A DNA stretch of 59,986 nt, taken from the IMG/VR virus record IMGVR_UViG_3300022746_000173, positions 1 through 59,986 of that record; one strand, written 5' to 3'. A model generated the notes under the pieces. That model searched no databases. It saw only the letters and a list, made by a program, of their open reading frames with translations, and had not been told where the DNA came from. Both the position numbers and the translations under genes were made by a program. This DNA comes from a virus. Shown piece after piece: positions 31,343 to 39,430 of this stretch (position 1 is the first letter of the stretch; each line of letters starts with the position of its first letter).

Positions 31343-31666
31343 TCAGTAGTGCCAGGCATTGAGTTCTTTTAAGTTATGTCTTACTACATACTCATTAAAC
31401 TTTAAGAGGAACACGCTGGCTGTACTGGCGTCTTTGCCTAGAAAGTGCAGCCGAACATTGTTTGTTCCGTCTTGCATGTAATGACATGGTTTACTGTTGT
31501 ATGATACATAAGGCTTTTCTATTCGTGTGCCTCTGTAAGAAAATTCTTCTTTATGCCCAACCTGACCTTCAATTAACCTGTACCATTCAATTATGTCGTT
31601 GGTTAATTCAGTAATGTCTATAGTGATGCCATAGGCAACAGTACATCCCGGGGGTAATGCAATCAT
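31343..31666 (-). CDS. Hypothetical protein (107 aa)
   Basis: Start at 31666 by ATGA overlap with the cupin gene. Soluble alpha/beta protein without a recognised motif; contains one long acidic helix (I-T-E-L-T-N-D-I-I-E-W-Y-R-L-I-E). Function unknown. Confidence 0.6.
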   Translation of the reverse strand: MIALPPGCTVAYGITIDITELTNDIIEWYRLIEGQVGHKEEFSYRGTRIEKPYVSYNSKPCHYMQDGTNNVRLHFLGKDASTASVFLLKFNEYVVRHNLKELNAWHY

Positions 31667-32127
31667 TTTGTTTTTGCTTTTTGTGCTAGATAAAGTTCGT
31701 GGCGTACCCAATGGTTATTGACCAAGAATCCCCAGTTTTGTTTTTGTGGACCCGGCATAAACAATGTCCAACATTCAACGTCTGGGTCTAATTCAATACG
31801 ATGAAAACTGTGTGCAGGTGCGGTACGGAAACTGCCTGCACTACGCCACACAGAGATTTCCCCAATCTTAAGACCCTGCTTATTGAACTGTGGAATCCAC
31901 TCCCAATAACCACCTTTGATGATTAGGGTAGCGTAAGGCCATGGATGATCGTGCACATCATCGGGGTCGCTTTTTAAGAACTTGTGTAAGAATACATTAA
32001 ACGGAAAACGTTTACGGTCTTTAAGAAACAAGTAGTAGCGTTCAAGGTATGGTTCGTTGTTGATACGATCCATGATAACCAGTTTACGGCCCATTTTATC
32101 GAGCAACTTGAGAAACCATTTAACCAT
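31663..32127 (-). CDS. Cupin-like protein (154 aa)
   Basis: Central H-D-H-P-W-P-Y-A-T-L-I-I-K-G-G-Y-W-E-W and a later A-H-S-F-H-R-I-E-L resemble cupin motif 1 (H-x-H ... G) and motif 2 (H), so a metal-binding beta-barrel is likely. It sits between the lipoprotein and the queuosine genes. Enzyme or sensor role unknown. Confidence 0.65.
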   Translation of the reverse strand: MVKWFLKLLDKMGRKLVIMDRINNEPYLERYYLFLKDRKRFPFNVFLHKFLKSDPDDVHDHPWPYATLIIKGGYWEWIPQFNKQGLKIGEISVWRSAGSFRTAPAHSFHRIELDPDVECWTLFMPGPQKQNWGFLVNNHWVRHELYLAQKAKTK

Positions 32128-33318
32128 TTATAACTCCTGAGTATAAAGAATACTGTTGATTGATTGTAACATATAAAGTTTACCTGTACTACTGTTCTGG
32201 TAAACAATGCCGCTATCAACACTCCATGTAAAGCCCGGATAGTATCCTGCCTGCTCTGCCATTTCGGTAAACCGTGATTGCTTGTAGGTTGTGAACTGTC
32301 CGTTTTGCAATTGGTACAACCGTGCCTGTAAGTTTGCACCACTGATGTAAACTGTAGTGACTCCTGCAACATTCATGACATGGTAGTGATAAAGACTACG
32401 CACATCTGATTCGATTGTGTAGGAGTATGCATATTGTCCATGCCCGTTGTTTAACCACACTTCTCGGCGTCCGTGTATGTTGTCTGTTGTGCTGTTGAAC
32501 ACAAAGACAAAGTCTTTGGCACCGTCGTTGTTTATGTCTATACTGATACTGTCTGCTAAGTCTGTTGTTGTGGGGTCTTGGCTAGCAAAAGGTGTAGATG
32601 ACAGCAAGTTTAAATTACTGTCATATGTGTGCAGGATATTACTGTTGCCATTTACTATGGTAATGGTACCATTGGCTTCGTGATTGACACTACACACAGC
32701 ACCTGCCGACACTGCGTTGCTATATGTGAACGATCGGTTGCCATTGTTGATGTACAATCCCCCATCTGCTGCTCCGGTATAAACGCCACGTACTAATACG
32801 TCTGGTAACCCATCGTTGTTGATGTCATCAACACAGGCACCGTGACTGTCAACTAGCTCGGGTAAGATTTGTTGAACAAACTGCCCGGGTTGGTTCCAAA
32901 AGATCATACTGTGAACTTGGCAACCCGAAACACATCCGTCATTGAACCCCGGAACAAATATGTCATTGCGTCCATCGCCGTTGAAGTCCTTGATAAAGAG
33001 CCGCTGGCTACCACTGTATGTGGTTACAGGCAGAATTTCTGCTGTCTTGTCGGTCATTGTGCCGTTGACATTTTGTACCAGTACCTTAATATCAGTGTCG
33101 TGACCGGGCCCACTCCACCCACCAATGACAACGTCATCAAGCCCGTCGCCATTTAAGTCTCCTACTGCCATGTTCTTAACTGAGCTTTGCCCTGTTAAAT
33201 TGGCCACAGTGTGTAAACTGCTAACTGCACTCGTAACGGAAGGGCTACTAGAGCCCCCGCCACCTCCGCCGCATGCGGTTAATACTAAAGTTAACAAAAG
33301 TACTAGAATGTGTTTCAT
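32128..33318 (-). CDS. FG-GAP/VCBS repeat lipoprotein (396 aa)
   Basis: Start taken at the ATG 33318. Signal peptide M-K-H-I-L-V-L-L-L-T-L-V-L-T-A-C with the lipobox Cys16 followed by a poly-Gly/Ser linker, so an outer-membrane lipoprotein is predicted. Repeats of D-x-N-x-D-G (D-L-N-G-D-G-L-D-D-V, D-F-N-G-D-G-R-N-D-I, D-I-N-N-D-G-L-P-D-V, D-I-N-N-D-G-A-K-D-F) form a calcium-binding FG-GAP beta-propeller. It may alter the host surface, for example as a superinfection or adhesion factor (inference). Confidence 0.85.
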   Translation of the reverse strand: MKHILVLLLTLVLTACGGGGGGSSSPSVTSAVSSLHTVANLTGQSSVKNMAVGDLNGDGLDDVVIGGWSGPGHDTDIKVLVQNVNGTMTDKTAEILPVTTYSGSQRLFIKDFNGDGRNDIFVPGFNDGCVSGCQVHSMIFWNQPGQFVQQILPELVDSHGACVDDINNDGLPDVLVRGVYTGAADGGLYINNGNRSFTYSNAVSAGAVCSVNHEANGTITIVNGNSNILHTYDSNLNLLSSTPFASQDPTTTDLADSISIDINNDGAKDFVFVFNSTTDNIHGRREVWLNNGHGQYAYSYTIESDVRSLYHYHVMNVAGVTTVYISGANLQARLYQLQNGQFTTYKQSRFTEMAEQAGYYPGFTWSVDSGIVYQNSSTGKLYMLQSINSILYTQEL

Positions 33319-33324
33319 GCACAC

Positions 33325-33333
33325 ATTATAGCA
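33325..33333 (-). promoter_or_regulatory. Extended -10 promoter TGC-TATAAT, leaderless geometry
   Basis: Minus strand TGCTATAAT, then six bases to the lipoprotein ATG; no ribosome-binding site in between. TTGCAC lies 20 bases upstream as a weak -35. Confidence 0.55.
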
Positions 33334-33342
33334 CCTTTTGGA

Positions 33343-34047
33343 TTAACGTGGTGCAAACTCTTGTTGCAGCTTGATATTATCGAAAAATTCCTTCTTAACG
33401 CTGGCATCTGTTTTAAATGCACCTTGAAGGACGGTAGTCTGCGTAAGACTGCTGTGTGCCATAATGCCACGATTCTCACAGCATCCATGTACAGCTTGAA
33501 TGTAGACTGCTACGTTTTCGCTGTCGGTGGCCTTGCTTATTTCCCTAGCAATATCGTTGCACAACTCTTCCTGGAGAGTCCCGCGACGAGCACACCACTG
33601 AGCAATACGAGTGTACTTAGACAAACCAATAAGTTTTTGTGCGGCGATGATGCCAATGTAAGCGACACCACTAACGGGCTGATGATGGTGACTGCACATA
33701 GAGCGCAACTCACTACGTACCACCAACATACCTTCGTAGCGGTCTTCGCTGTCGTTTGGAAAAGCTGTTGCGTCTGGTGCTGCTTCATATCTACCTGCCA
33801 TAATTTCGTTGTAGTACATTTTAGCAAGACGTCTTGCTGTGCCTTTGCTGTTGGGGTCAGTCTCGCGATCGATCAACAGTGCATCAAGTACACCTTCAAA
33901 CGCCACTGTTGCTTCTTCAATAAGATAGTTCTTATTGAAGTCGTCTGTAATGTATTCGCTGATGTTATCACCTGCCCAAAAGCGTTTGTTATCTCTTTTC
34001 ATATTTTCGCGAATAACTTGCGATAGGTTTTTACTCTTTTCTGTCAT
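33343..34047 (-). CDS. folE: GTP cyclohydrolase I
   Basis: Start at 34047, chosen because AAGGA lies upstream. 234 residues with the zinc site M-C-S-H-H-H-Q-P-V-S-G (Cys118), then G-L-S-K-Y-T-R-I-A, R-G-T-L-Q-E-E-L and H-G-C-C-E-N-R-G. It produces dihydroneopterin triphosphate, the first intermediate of the 7-deazaguanine pathway (and of folate, which feeds ThyA/DHFR). Confidence 0.93.
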   Translation of the reverse strand: MTEKSKNLSQVIRENMKRDNKRFWAGDNISEYITDDFNKNYLIEEATVAFEGVLDALLIDRETDPNSKGTARRLAKMYYNEIMAGRYEAAPDATAFPNDSEDRYEGMLVVRSELRSMCSHHHQPVSGVAYIGIIAAQKLIGLSKYTRIAQWCARRGTLQEELCNDIAREISKATDSENVAVYIQAVHGCCENRGIMAHSSLTQTTVLQGAFKTDASVKKEFFDNIKLQQEFAPR

Positions 34048-34048
34048 T

Positions 34049-34657
34049 TTAATCCTTAATAGTAATGTCTCGTAAGTCCGGGTAACCAACTGAAACAGGC
34101 TTTGGTTTAAGTTCCTTAATGCCGTTAAGCAAGGCAAGACCTTGTACTGCTTCTTCTGGTGTAGGCTTATAGTGATACCCAATTGTAAATGTCTTTTGAG
34201 TCTCCCATGGACTAATGGTTAAATCTCTGCCATCGTAGCGCATACGGATCAACGACTCGTATGCTTGTTTGTCATCTAACAGTATAGCACCACCACGGCC
34301 TATATGTAAAGGTTTAGTATGACCAAAACTCAAACACTGCATCATTCCCGTCCGATACATGTTTTCTTCTAGCCGTCTAGCACTGTCCCAAATACGTGTA
34401 CCTTCAAACTTGTATTCGCCGATCCATTGTTGTCTGTGTGCCAATGTATCTGGGTAATAGTCGTATTTGATTCCCAACTTGTGCATGGTCATTGGAATGC
34501 TTAGGTAGGTATAAGGTGTAAAGGTACACTGTGTAATCTTATCATGTCGTAAACATAATTCAATTGCATGTGTGCAGCAGTCAGTCATAACTGCATATGG
34601 TGCACCTGTGAACTCTGCTAGTGCAAGTTCAAATCTTTTAATATCGTCGAATGTCAT
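34049..34657 (-). CDS. Short DegT-like aminotransferase (202 aa)
   Basis: Resembles the DegT/StrS fold in M-T-D-C-C-T-H-A-I-E-L-C-L-R and the PLP-lysine region L-S-F-G-H-T-K-P-L-H-I-G-R-G-G-A-I-L-L-D-D. It is only about half the normal length because the C-terminal domain is missing. It could be a stand-alone PLP domain, a complementing fragment or a decayed gene. Overlaps the oxygenase gene by 20 bases. Confidence 0.6.
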   Translation of the reverse strand: MTFDDIKRFELALAEFTGAPYAVMTDCCTHAIELCLRHDKITQCTFTPYTYLSIPMTMHKLGIKYDYYPDTLAHRQQWIGEYKFEGTRIWDSARRLEENMYRTGMMQCLSFGHTKPLHIGRGGAILLDDKQAYESLIRMRYDGRDLTISPWETQKTFTIGYHYKPTPEEAVQGLALLNGIKELKPKPVSVGYPDLRDITIKD

Positions 34658-35303
34658 TGTGTAACCTGTTAATCATTTCTTGAGTTTTGTCTGTTTTAAT
34701 TCCTGTTATTTGGAATGTGACTCTTGGGTGGTATCCAGCATTGGCGGTGGAATGCGGCATGTTTTGCCAGTCAAACGTAATAACATCTCCTGCACGCCAT
34801 TGGCTCCAATTGTAGTTGCCAAACTGATAGAACTGTCCCATTTGCCAATCAGTGAGTGCAATAAAAATACGCATAACACTATCAGGTTGGTCCGGAGCCC
34901 ATTTGTCTAACTTGTCTATATGTAAGTTCCATAGCTCTCCGGGCAGTTGAACATGTATGCGATTCATACAGTCTTTGAGACCAAATTCATCACTGAGTTG
35001 CTGTAACGAATCAGGAATGTCCCAGTTTAGATGTGTAATGATCATGTCTGTTGGAATGCCCGCACGTTCTAGGTCTAATTCTTCGGCAGCAAGATCACTA
35101 GTGGGCCCGGCAAGGTCTTTGCCTTTGTAACCACGTGTAGCCCATGTTGCTGGTTTAGCATTAGCAACAATATCGCGTAGGTCTTTATTCCATGTTGTAG
35201 CAACACACCCTAGATGATGTATTGCATAAGATGATATATCTGTTACTGTTGGATCAAAGTGGTAGTTGCTTTTTTCCTGGGCCAATTCCCAATTACTTTT
35301 CAT
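34638..35303 (-). CDS. 2-oxoglutarate/Fe(II)-dependent oxygenase-like protein
   Basis: 221 residues. L-H-I-D-K-L-D (H-x-D iron ligands) followed by F-D-W-Q-N-M-P-H-S-T-A-N-A-G (third His) and H-P-R-V-T-F-Q (Arg for 2-oxoglutarate) fit the double-stranded beta-helix oxygenases, as in aspartyl hydroxylase-like proteins. The probable substrate is a sugar, lipid or protein side chain in the surrounding glycan region. ATGA junction with the sulfotransferase-like gene. Confidence 0.65.
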   Translation of the reverse strand: MKSNWELAQEKSNYHFDPTVTDISSYAIHHLGCVATTWNKDLRDIVANAKPATWATRGYKGKDLAGPTSDLAAEELDLERAGIPTDMIITHLNWDIPDSLQQLSDEFGLKDCMNRIHVQLPGELWNLHIDKLDKWAPDQPDSVMRIFIALTDWQMGQFYQFGNYNWSQWRAGDVITFDWQNMPHSTANAGYHPRVTFQITGIKTDKTQEMINRLHNDIRRY

Positions 35304-35923
35304 ATTACTGTTACTCTAATATCAGACTGTCCGTAATCCTGATAGTATTCGGAACTGGGCAGCTGAATGTTTAGTATATTGCACAGCATTTGATTTGTCA
35401 AAGGTATTTTCCCCATATGTCGCAACATAGAGTTGGTGATGCCTTGGTTCTGTTCTTTAATACGAATAGCCATGGTTTTTAAATCTACGTAGTGTTGATC
35501 GTACTTTGGATACGTGATATCAAAGTGTCCACACTTTACCCACCAACCAAGGCAAGCATCGTCCGGCCTGTGTACCAACACAACAGGGCACTCGGGCCAT
35601 TGTTCTTTGATGTATTCGATATTATGTTGGTGACTGAATATATGGCTCTTGATTATTCGTATACCCGATCCGCTAAATGGAGCATCGAATAGTTCTTCTG
35701 CTTTTCTTTTGGTCAGCACACTTAGGCTCTGTGGCAAGGAAAATTCCATACCTGGATCAAAGTATGCACCTAGGTGCATTAAATCCATTGTGCCACTGGC
35801 ATCGTGATAGTAAAGCCTATCCTGTTTGTAGTCACTTTGGTCTATACTGGGACTAAAGTAAATGTTCTTAACTACACTACTCCACTTAGATCCAGGCGCA
35901 CCTGCCACAAATATGTATTTCAC
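35300..35923 (-). CDS. Sulfotransferase-like P-loop protein A
   Basis: 207 residues. 5'-PSB-loop-like F-V-A-G-A-P-G-S-K-W-S at the N-terminus and the 3'-phosphate-binding region R-I-I-K-S-H ... V-V-L-V-H-R-P-D-D. It is clearly paralogous to the gene at 37682-38266 (shared I-K-S-H, R-P-D-[DE], G-W-W-[VC]-K-[CA]-G-x-F-D, Y-P-x-Y). Uses PAPS if active; see the APS-kinase-like protein at 5795. ATGA junctions with both neighbours. Confidence 0.65.
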   Translation of the reverse strand: MKYIFVAGAPGSKWSSVVKNIYFSPSIDQSDYKQDRLYYHDASGTMDLMHLGAYFDPGMEFSLPQSLSVLTKRKAEELFDAPFSGSGIRIIKSHIFSHQHNIEYIKEQWPECPVVLVHRPDDACLGWWVKCGHFDITYPKYDQHYVDLKTMAIRIKEQNQGITNSMLRHMGKIPLTNQMLCNILNIQLPSSEYYQDYGQSDIRVTVI

Positions 35924-36888
35924 TTTTTGCTTTCTGCTGCGATGATCTTGTCACCAATTGGAATCCAAATACTACGCAAGTGCTCAATATGTTGTGCAAG
36001 CCCTTTAGGGGTTAATTCGGACTGCTCAACAAAGATAAAATTGTCCTTGTAAAACTGTTGTACTTCTGCTGTCTTGATTGCCGCAGCAAAGGCCTTTTGG
36101 TACCAGTCTACAATTTCCTTAGGAGTATCAGGCGGCAAGCTCAATGCCCATGCAGCAAACACGTTGATGTATTGTCCGCCAACTCGGTATGGTTCTGCAT
36201 CTAGTCCTGCAATACGTTTATCCCCGCTGATGCCAATTAGTTTAACACGCCCTGCATCCAATAACGGTTTAGCAATGGCCACAGGCATGATACCAAATTC
36301 CATACCTGCATCACTGGCCACAGCGGTAACAGCTTGCAATGGGCCTTGGTGCTGTGCGTACTTTACTAGTTCTCTGTTACCCCGACTCTTGTCCATAATG
36401 TATTCAAACGTCATGCGATGTGCGCCTGCGCCAACTGCAAAGGTAATTGGCTTGTCGGTATTACGCAGTAGTTCGTTTAGTTCTTTCGGTGTATTGACTT
36501 TAGATGTAGGGTTAGCAACAATGGCCATTGGACTTTTGCCCATGCCTATTACATTGGTGATTGAGTTGTATTGCCATTTCTTTAGGTCTTTTTGCCATAT
36601 GTCGTTTGTAACAAACGTACCCATATAACTTGGAATACTAATAGTGTGTCCATCGGGTTCTGCTGCTGCCAATGCATTGGTTGCCAATACACTGTCTGCA
36701 CCTGGCTTTAGTTCAACAATGAACTTGACGTCAGGGTTTGCTAATTGCACTTGTTTAGCAAGTACGCGAAACCCTACTTCGTTTCCTGATCCGGGTTGGA
36801 ATCCGATTAGTACGTTAACTGGTTTGGTGGGTTGCCATGCAAACGCCAAAGCGGGGATTAGAGCCAGAATGGCCAAGAGTTTTTTCAT
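35920..36888 (-). CDS. Bug/TctC-family periplasmic solute receptor
   Basis: 322 residues. Signal peptide M-K-K-L-L-A-I-L-A-L-I-P-A-L-A-F-A then the mature P-V-N-V-L-I-G-F-Q-P-G-S-G-N-E-V. The family ligand-site block A-T-N-A-L-A-A-A-E-P-D-G-H-T-I is present, and the length is typical. These proteins capture carboxylates for the tripartite tricarboxylate transporters and are most numerous in Betaproteobacteria. In a phage it is an auxiliary gene, perhaps increasing uptake in the infected host or serving as a surface ligand. Confidence 0.88.
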   Translation of the reverse strand: MKKLLAILALIPALAFAWQPTKPVNVLIGFQPGSGNEVGFRVLAKQVQLANPDVKFIVELKPGADSVLATNALAAAEPDGHTISIPSYMGTFVTNDIWQKDLKKWQYNSITNVIGMGKSPMAIVANPTSKVNTPKELNELLRNTDKPITFAVGAGAHRMTFEYIMDKSRGNRELVKYAQHQGPLQAVTAVASDAGMEFGIMPVAIAKPLLDAGRVKLIGISGDKRIAGLDAEPYRVGGQYINVFAAWALSLPPDTPKEIVDWYQKAFAAAIKTAEVQQFYKDNFIFVEQSELTPKGLAQHIEHLRSIWIPIGDKIIAAESKK

Positions 36889-36965
36889 GAGTGTGTCCTT
36901 TGATTAAATACTTATAGAAAATTTTGCATATCGCAAAAATATTTATCAATAACGGAAAATTTTTA
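36889..36965. promoter_or_regulatory. Divergent intergenic region with hairpin
   Basis: 77 AT-rich bases between the Bug receptor (minus) and a plus-strand methyltransferase. It holds a TTTTGC/GCAAAA hairpin (36922-36938) and, on the minus strand, TATAAGTA (36909-36916), one mismatch to the late octamer, followed by AAAGGA. Confidence 0.45.
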
Positions 36966-37685
36966 ATGAATACTAAAATTTTTGCACTTCTTACTAAAAA
37001 TTTGCAAGATGCTTTTAACCTGCCCAAATACCAACACATAGAAATAGACGAAACTACTGTAGTGGACAAACTACCCTGGACTCCTGCACGATATCGCAAA
37101 TTCAAAGATGCGGTAGAAGCAGAATTAAGTCTACCCTGTGACTATGTAGGAACACTGAAAGAGATTACACATGACCTTAGCGAACGATATATCGACCGTT
37201 TCTTTGGGGAGATTTGGAAGCCTAGAACAAATGACTATGATTACACAGGTTGGCAACTTGCTGACGAGATTAACGCACTTAACCCAAGAAGTGTACTTGA
37301 TGTTGGATGTGGATACCACCCATTTAAAGGCCGTATTAACAATCTTGTGGGAATCGATCCTTACAATAATTGCTCAGATTACATGGTTGACATACTCGAC
37401 TATGTTGGACAGCACGATGTTATTATTGCTTTGGGGTCAATCAACTTCAACAGCCGAGACGAAATAGAATCTCGATTTAAGAAATGTGTTGATATATTAG
37501 ACAAGGGCGGAAAGTTTTATCTACGTGCCAATCCTGGCATTACACACAAGACTGGCCCTTATGTAGACATCTTCAATTGGACTTTTGAAGTGGTCAAGGA
37601 GTTTGGAGACAAATACAATCTTCAGTTAGAAACTTTTAAGAAAGATGCCAATGATAGATTGTACTTTGTATACCAAAAGAATTAA
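36966..37685 (+). CDS. SAM-dependent methyltransferase (class I)
   Basis: Start taken at 36966, giving 239 residues. Motif I is S-V-L-D-V-G-C-G-Y-H-P-F, motif II-like V-G-I-D-P-Y, and D-V-I-I-A-L-G-S-I-N and L-D-K-G-G-K-F-Y-L-R follow. It is the only plus-strand gene between 10 and 60 kb and converges with the sulfotransferase-like gene. Probable small-molecule or sugar methylation; substrate unknown. Confidence 0.75.
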   Translation: MNTKIFALLTKNLQDAFNLPKYQHIEIDETTVVDKLPWTPARYRKFKDAVEAELSLPCDYVGTLKEITHDLSERYIDRFFGEIWKPRTNDYDYTGWQLADEINALNPRSVLDVGCGYHPFKGRINNLVGIDPYNNCSDYMVDILDYVGQHDVIIALGSINFNSRDEIESRFKKCVDILDKGGKFYLRANPGITHKTGPYVDIFNWTFEVVKEFGDKYNLQLETFKKDANDRLYFVYQKN

Positions 37686-38266
37686 CGCACGATGGTAACT
37701 AGAATATCTCTGTTTTCTAGTTCTACTGTGGGACGATACCCAAAGTTATTGTAGAACCAATCAGAGTTGACGTGGCTCCATTGGGCTTGATGTCTATAGG
37801 CAAAGTCCATAATTGCAGCATTTTGTTGACGAATCTCTTTACGCATGTTTGCTTCGTCAATGTAGGCTTTGTAGTTTGGATAGTCCATGTCAAACCCACC
37901 AGCTTTGCACCACCATTCGTAGCTGGTTTCGTCTGGACGGAAAACCAGCAATATCCAATCATTGGGGTACTTTTCTTTAATTGCATCAAGATGGTACGAC
38001 CACTCGTGGCTTTTAATAAGCCGTGTATCGTTTGTGTGTTGCCAAATTGGATCAATGTATGCATCATCTAATATAGCATCAAACTCAAGACCGCGGCCAA
38101 AGTAATTTCCTTTGTTGCCACCTAATGGCCCGCCTACCCGATCGGGTGTGCGGTCTGTGGTGTTAAAGCCCGGAATCATTTCGATGTTTTGTGCAAGGCG
38201 GCTCCATCGGCTACCTGGCACTCCTGTAAAAAATATTCTACTTGGAAGTGTTATTTTGTGTACCAT
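37682..38266 (-). CDS. Sulfotransferase-like P-loop protein B
   Basis: 194 residues, paralogue of protein A: F-F-T-G-V-P-G-S-R-W-S at the start, R-L-I-K-S-H-E-W-S, then L-V-F-R-P-D-E and W-W-C-K-A-G-G-F-D. The two copies flank the Bug receptor and methyltransferase. Overlaps galE by 16 bases. Confidence 0.62.
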   Translation of the reverse strand: MVHKITLPSRIFFTGVPGSRWSRLAQNIEMIPGFNTTDRTPDRVGGPLGGNKGNYFGRGLEFDAILDDAYIDPIWQHTNDTRLIKSHEWSYHLDAIKEKYPNDWILLVFRPDETSYEWWCKAGGFDMDYPNYKAYIDEANMRKEIRQQNAAIMDFAYRHQAQWSHVNSDWFYNNFGYRPTVELENRDILVTIVR

Positions 38267-39234
38267 TTATATGCTGTATCTATAATAGTTTCTATGTCGC
38301 TGTATTTTGGAGTCCACTGAAGCCATTGTTGTGCATCAGTTGCATCAGCTATAAGTGTATCAGGGTCGCCTGCTCTGTTTGGCCCAAAGTTTACAAACGG
38401 TAACTGGTATTTGTCAGCAACGTAGGTAACGATGGTGTAATTGCTAGTCCCTTTGTTAGTGCCTAGGTTAAACACATGGCAATCTGCTACTGCTCCGGAT
38501 GCTGCTACTAATAAGTACTCTGCACCTTTGACATGGGCCTGTGCGATGTCCCATACGTGTACATAATCGCGCACACAGGTTCCGTCTGCGGTATTGTATG
38601 CTGATCCGTTTATTGTAACCGCGCGATTAGCAATACTGGCTTCTAACACACGAGCTACAATGTGTGTAGCACCAGGTTCTTGCCCTAGGTCAAAGTTAAA
38701 GGGTTCTGCACCTGCTGCATTAAAGTATCTAAAACAAATACTGTTGATCTTATATGCTAAGGCATAATCATGCAGTATATCTTCAACCATGGACTTTGTA
38801 TTACCGTATGGACTGATAGGACGTTTTGGGTGTCCTTCCTTTAACGGCAATGCATCTGGATCAGGGTCACCGTATACGCTGGCGCTAGAACTAAACATAA
38901 TCATTGGTGGACGATCCATGTCCTTGATCACATTGAGCATTTTAATTGTCTTACTGACATTGTTTTCATAATAGTCAGCGGGATCAATTACACTTGGTCC
39001 CACTAGGCTAGTGCCTGCACAATGCACAATAAAATCCGGTTGCAAGTCAATTATTGTTGACAATGATTCATCACTTGCAAAGTCATTGATAAAGAATCCA
39101 TCAATGTCTTTTAATGTATGCTCACGTAGTACACGATCAATAATGAATACTTTATCGCCGTTTTGTTTAAACGCTCGCGCGACATGGCTACCAATGTAGC
39201 CACATCCACCAGTAACGATGATTGTCTTAGACAT
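38251..39234 (-). CDS. galE: UDP-glucose 4-epimerase
   Basis: 327 residues with G-G-C-G-Y-I-G-S-H-V at the start, F-S-S-S-A-S-V-Y-G, the catalytic S-P-Y-G-N-T-K, and R-Y-F-N-A-A-G-A and C-V-R-D-Y-V-H-V typical of GalE. Interconverts UDP-glucose and UDP-galactose (or N-acetyl forms), supplying the glycosyltransferases in the window. Shares one base with the upstream gene (TAATG). Confidence 0.93.
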   Translation of the reverse strand: MSKTIIVTGGCGYIGSHVARAFKQNGDKVFIIDRVLREHTLKDIDGFFINDFASDESLSTIIDLQPDFIVHCAGTSLVGPSVIDPADYYENNVSKTIKMLNVIKDMDRPPMIMFSSSASVYGDPDPDALPLKEGHPKRPISPYGNTKSMVEDILHDYALAYKINSICFRYFNAAGAEPFNFDLGQEPGATHIVARVLEASIANRAVTINGSAYNTADGTCVRDYVHVWDIAQAHVKGAEYLLVAASGAVADCHVFNLGTNKGTSNYTIVTYVADKYQLPFVNFGPNRAGDPDTLIADATDAQQWLQWTPKYSDIETIIDTAYKWYTK

Positions 39235-39416
39235 TAGGCCTTCTTTGCTTCGGCCCGTGCGTTCTTAGTTTCGGTAATTTCGTTACGGCGAGCTTTAACT
39301 GCCTTGGCTAATTCCTGTAATGCTTTACGAGCACGAGTGCCTGCTGCATTGTTACCTGCTTCAAACTTTTCGCTCTCTGCTACGTATGCATCGAAGTGTA
39401 CCTTTAAATCTGTCAT
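39234..39416 (-). CDS. Histone H1-like (Hc1-type) small basic protein
   Basis: 60 residues, Lys/Arg/Ala-rich: K-F-E-A-G-N-N-A-A-G-T-R-A-R-K-A-L-Q-E-L-A-K-type helix followed by K-A-R-R-N-E-I, resembling the N-terminal helix pair of the Hc1 histone-like family. Likely DNA-binding or nucleoid-compacting. AAGGA precedes the ATG. Confidence 0.5.
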   Translation of the reverse strand: MTDLKVHFDAYVAESEKFEAGNNAAGTRARKALQELAKAVKARRNEITETKNARAEAKKA

Positions 39417-39430
39417 TTTATTTTCCTTTG

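Noticed and set aside
33310-34026. Plus-strand reading frame (238 codons) opposite folE
   Set aside because: Antisense to GTP cyclohydrolase I; Cys/Phe-rich shadow without a ribosome-binding site.
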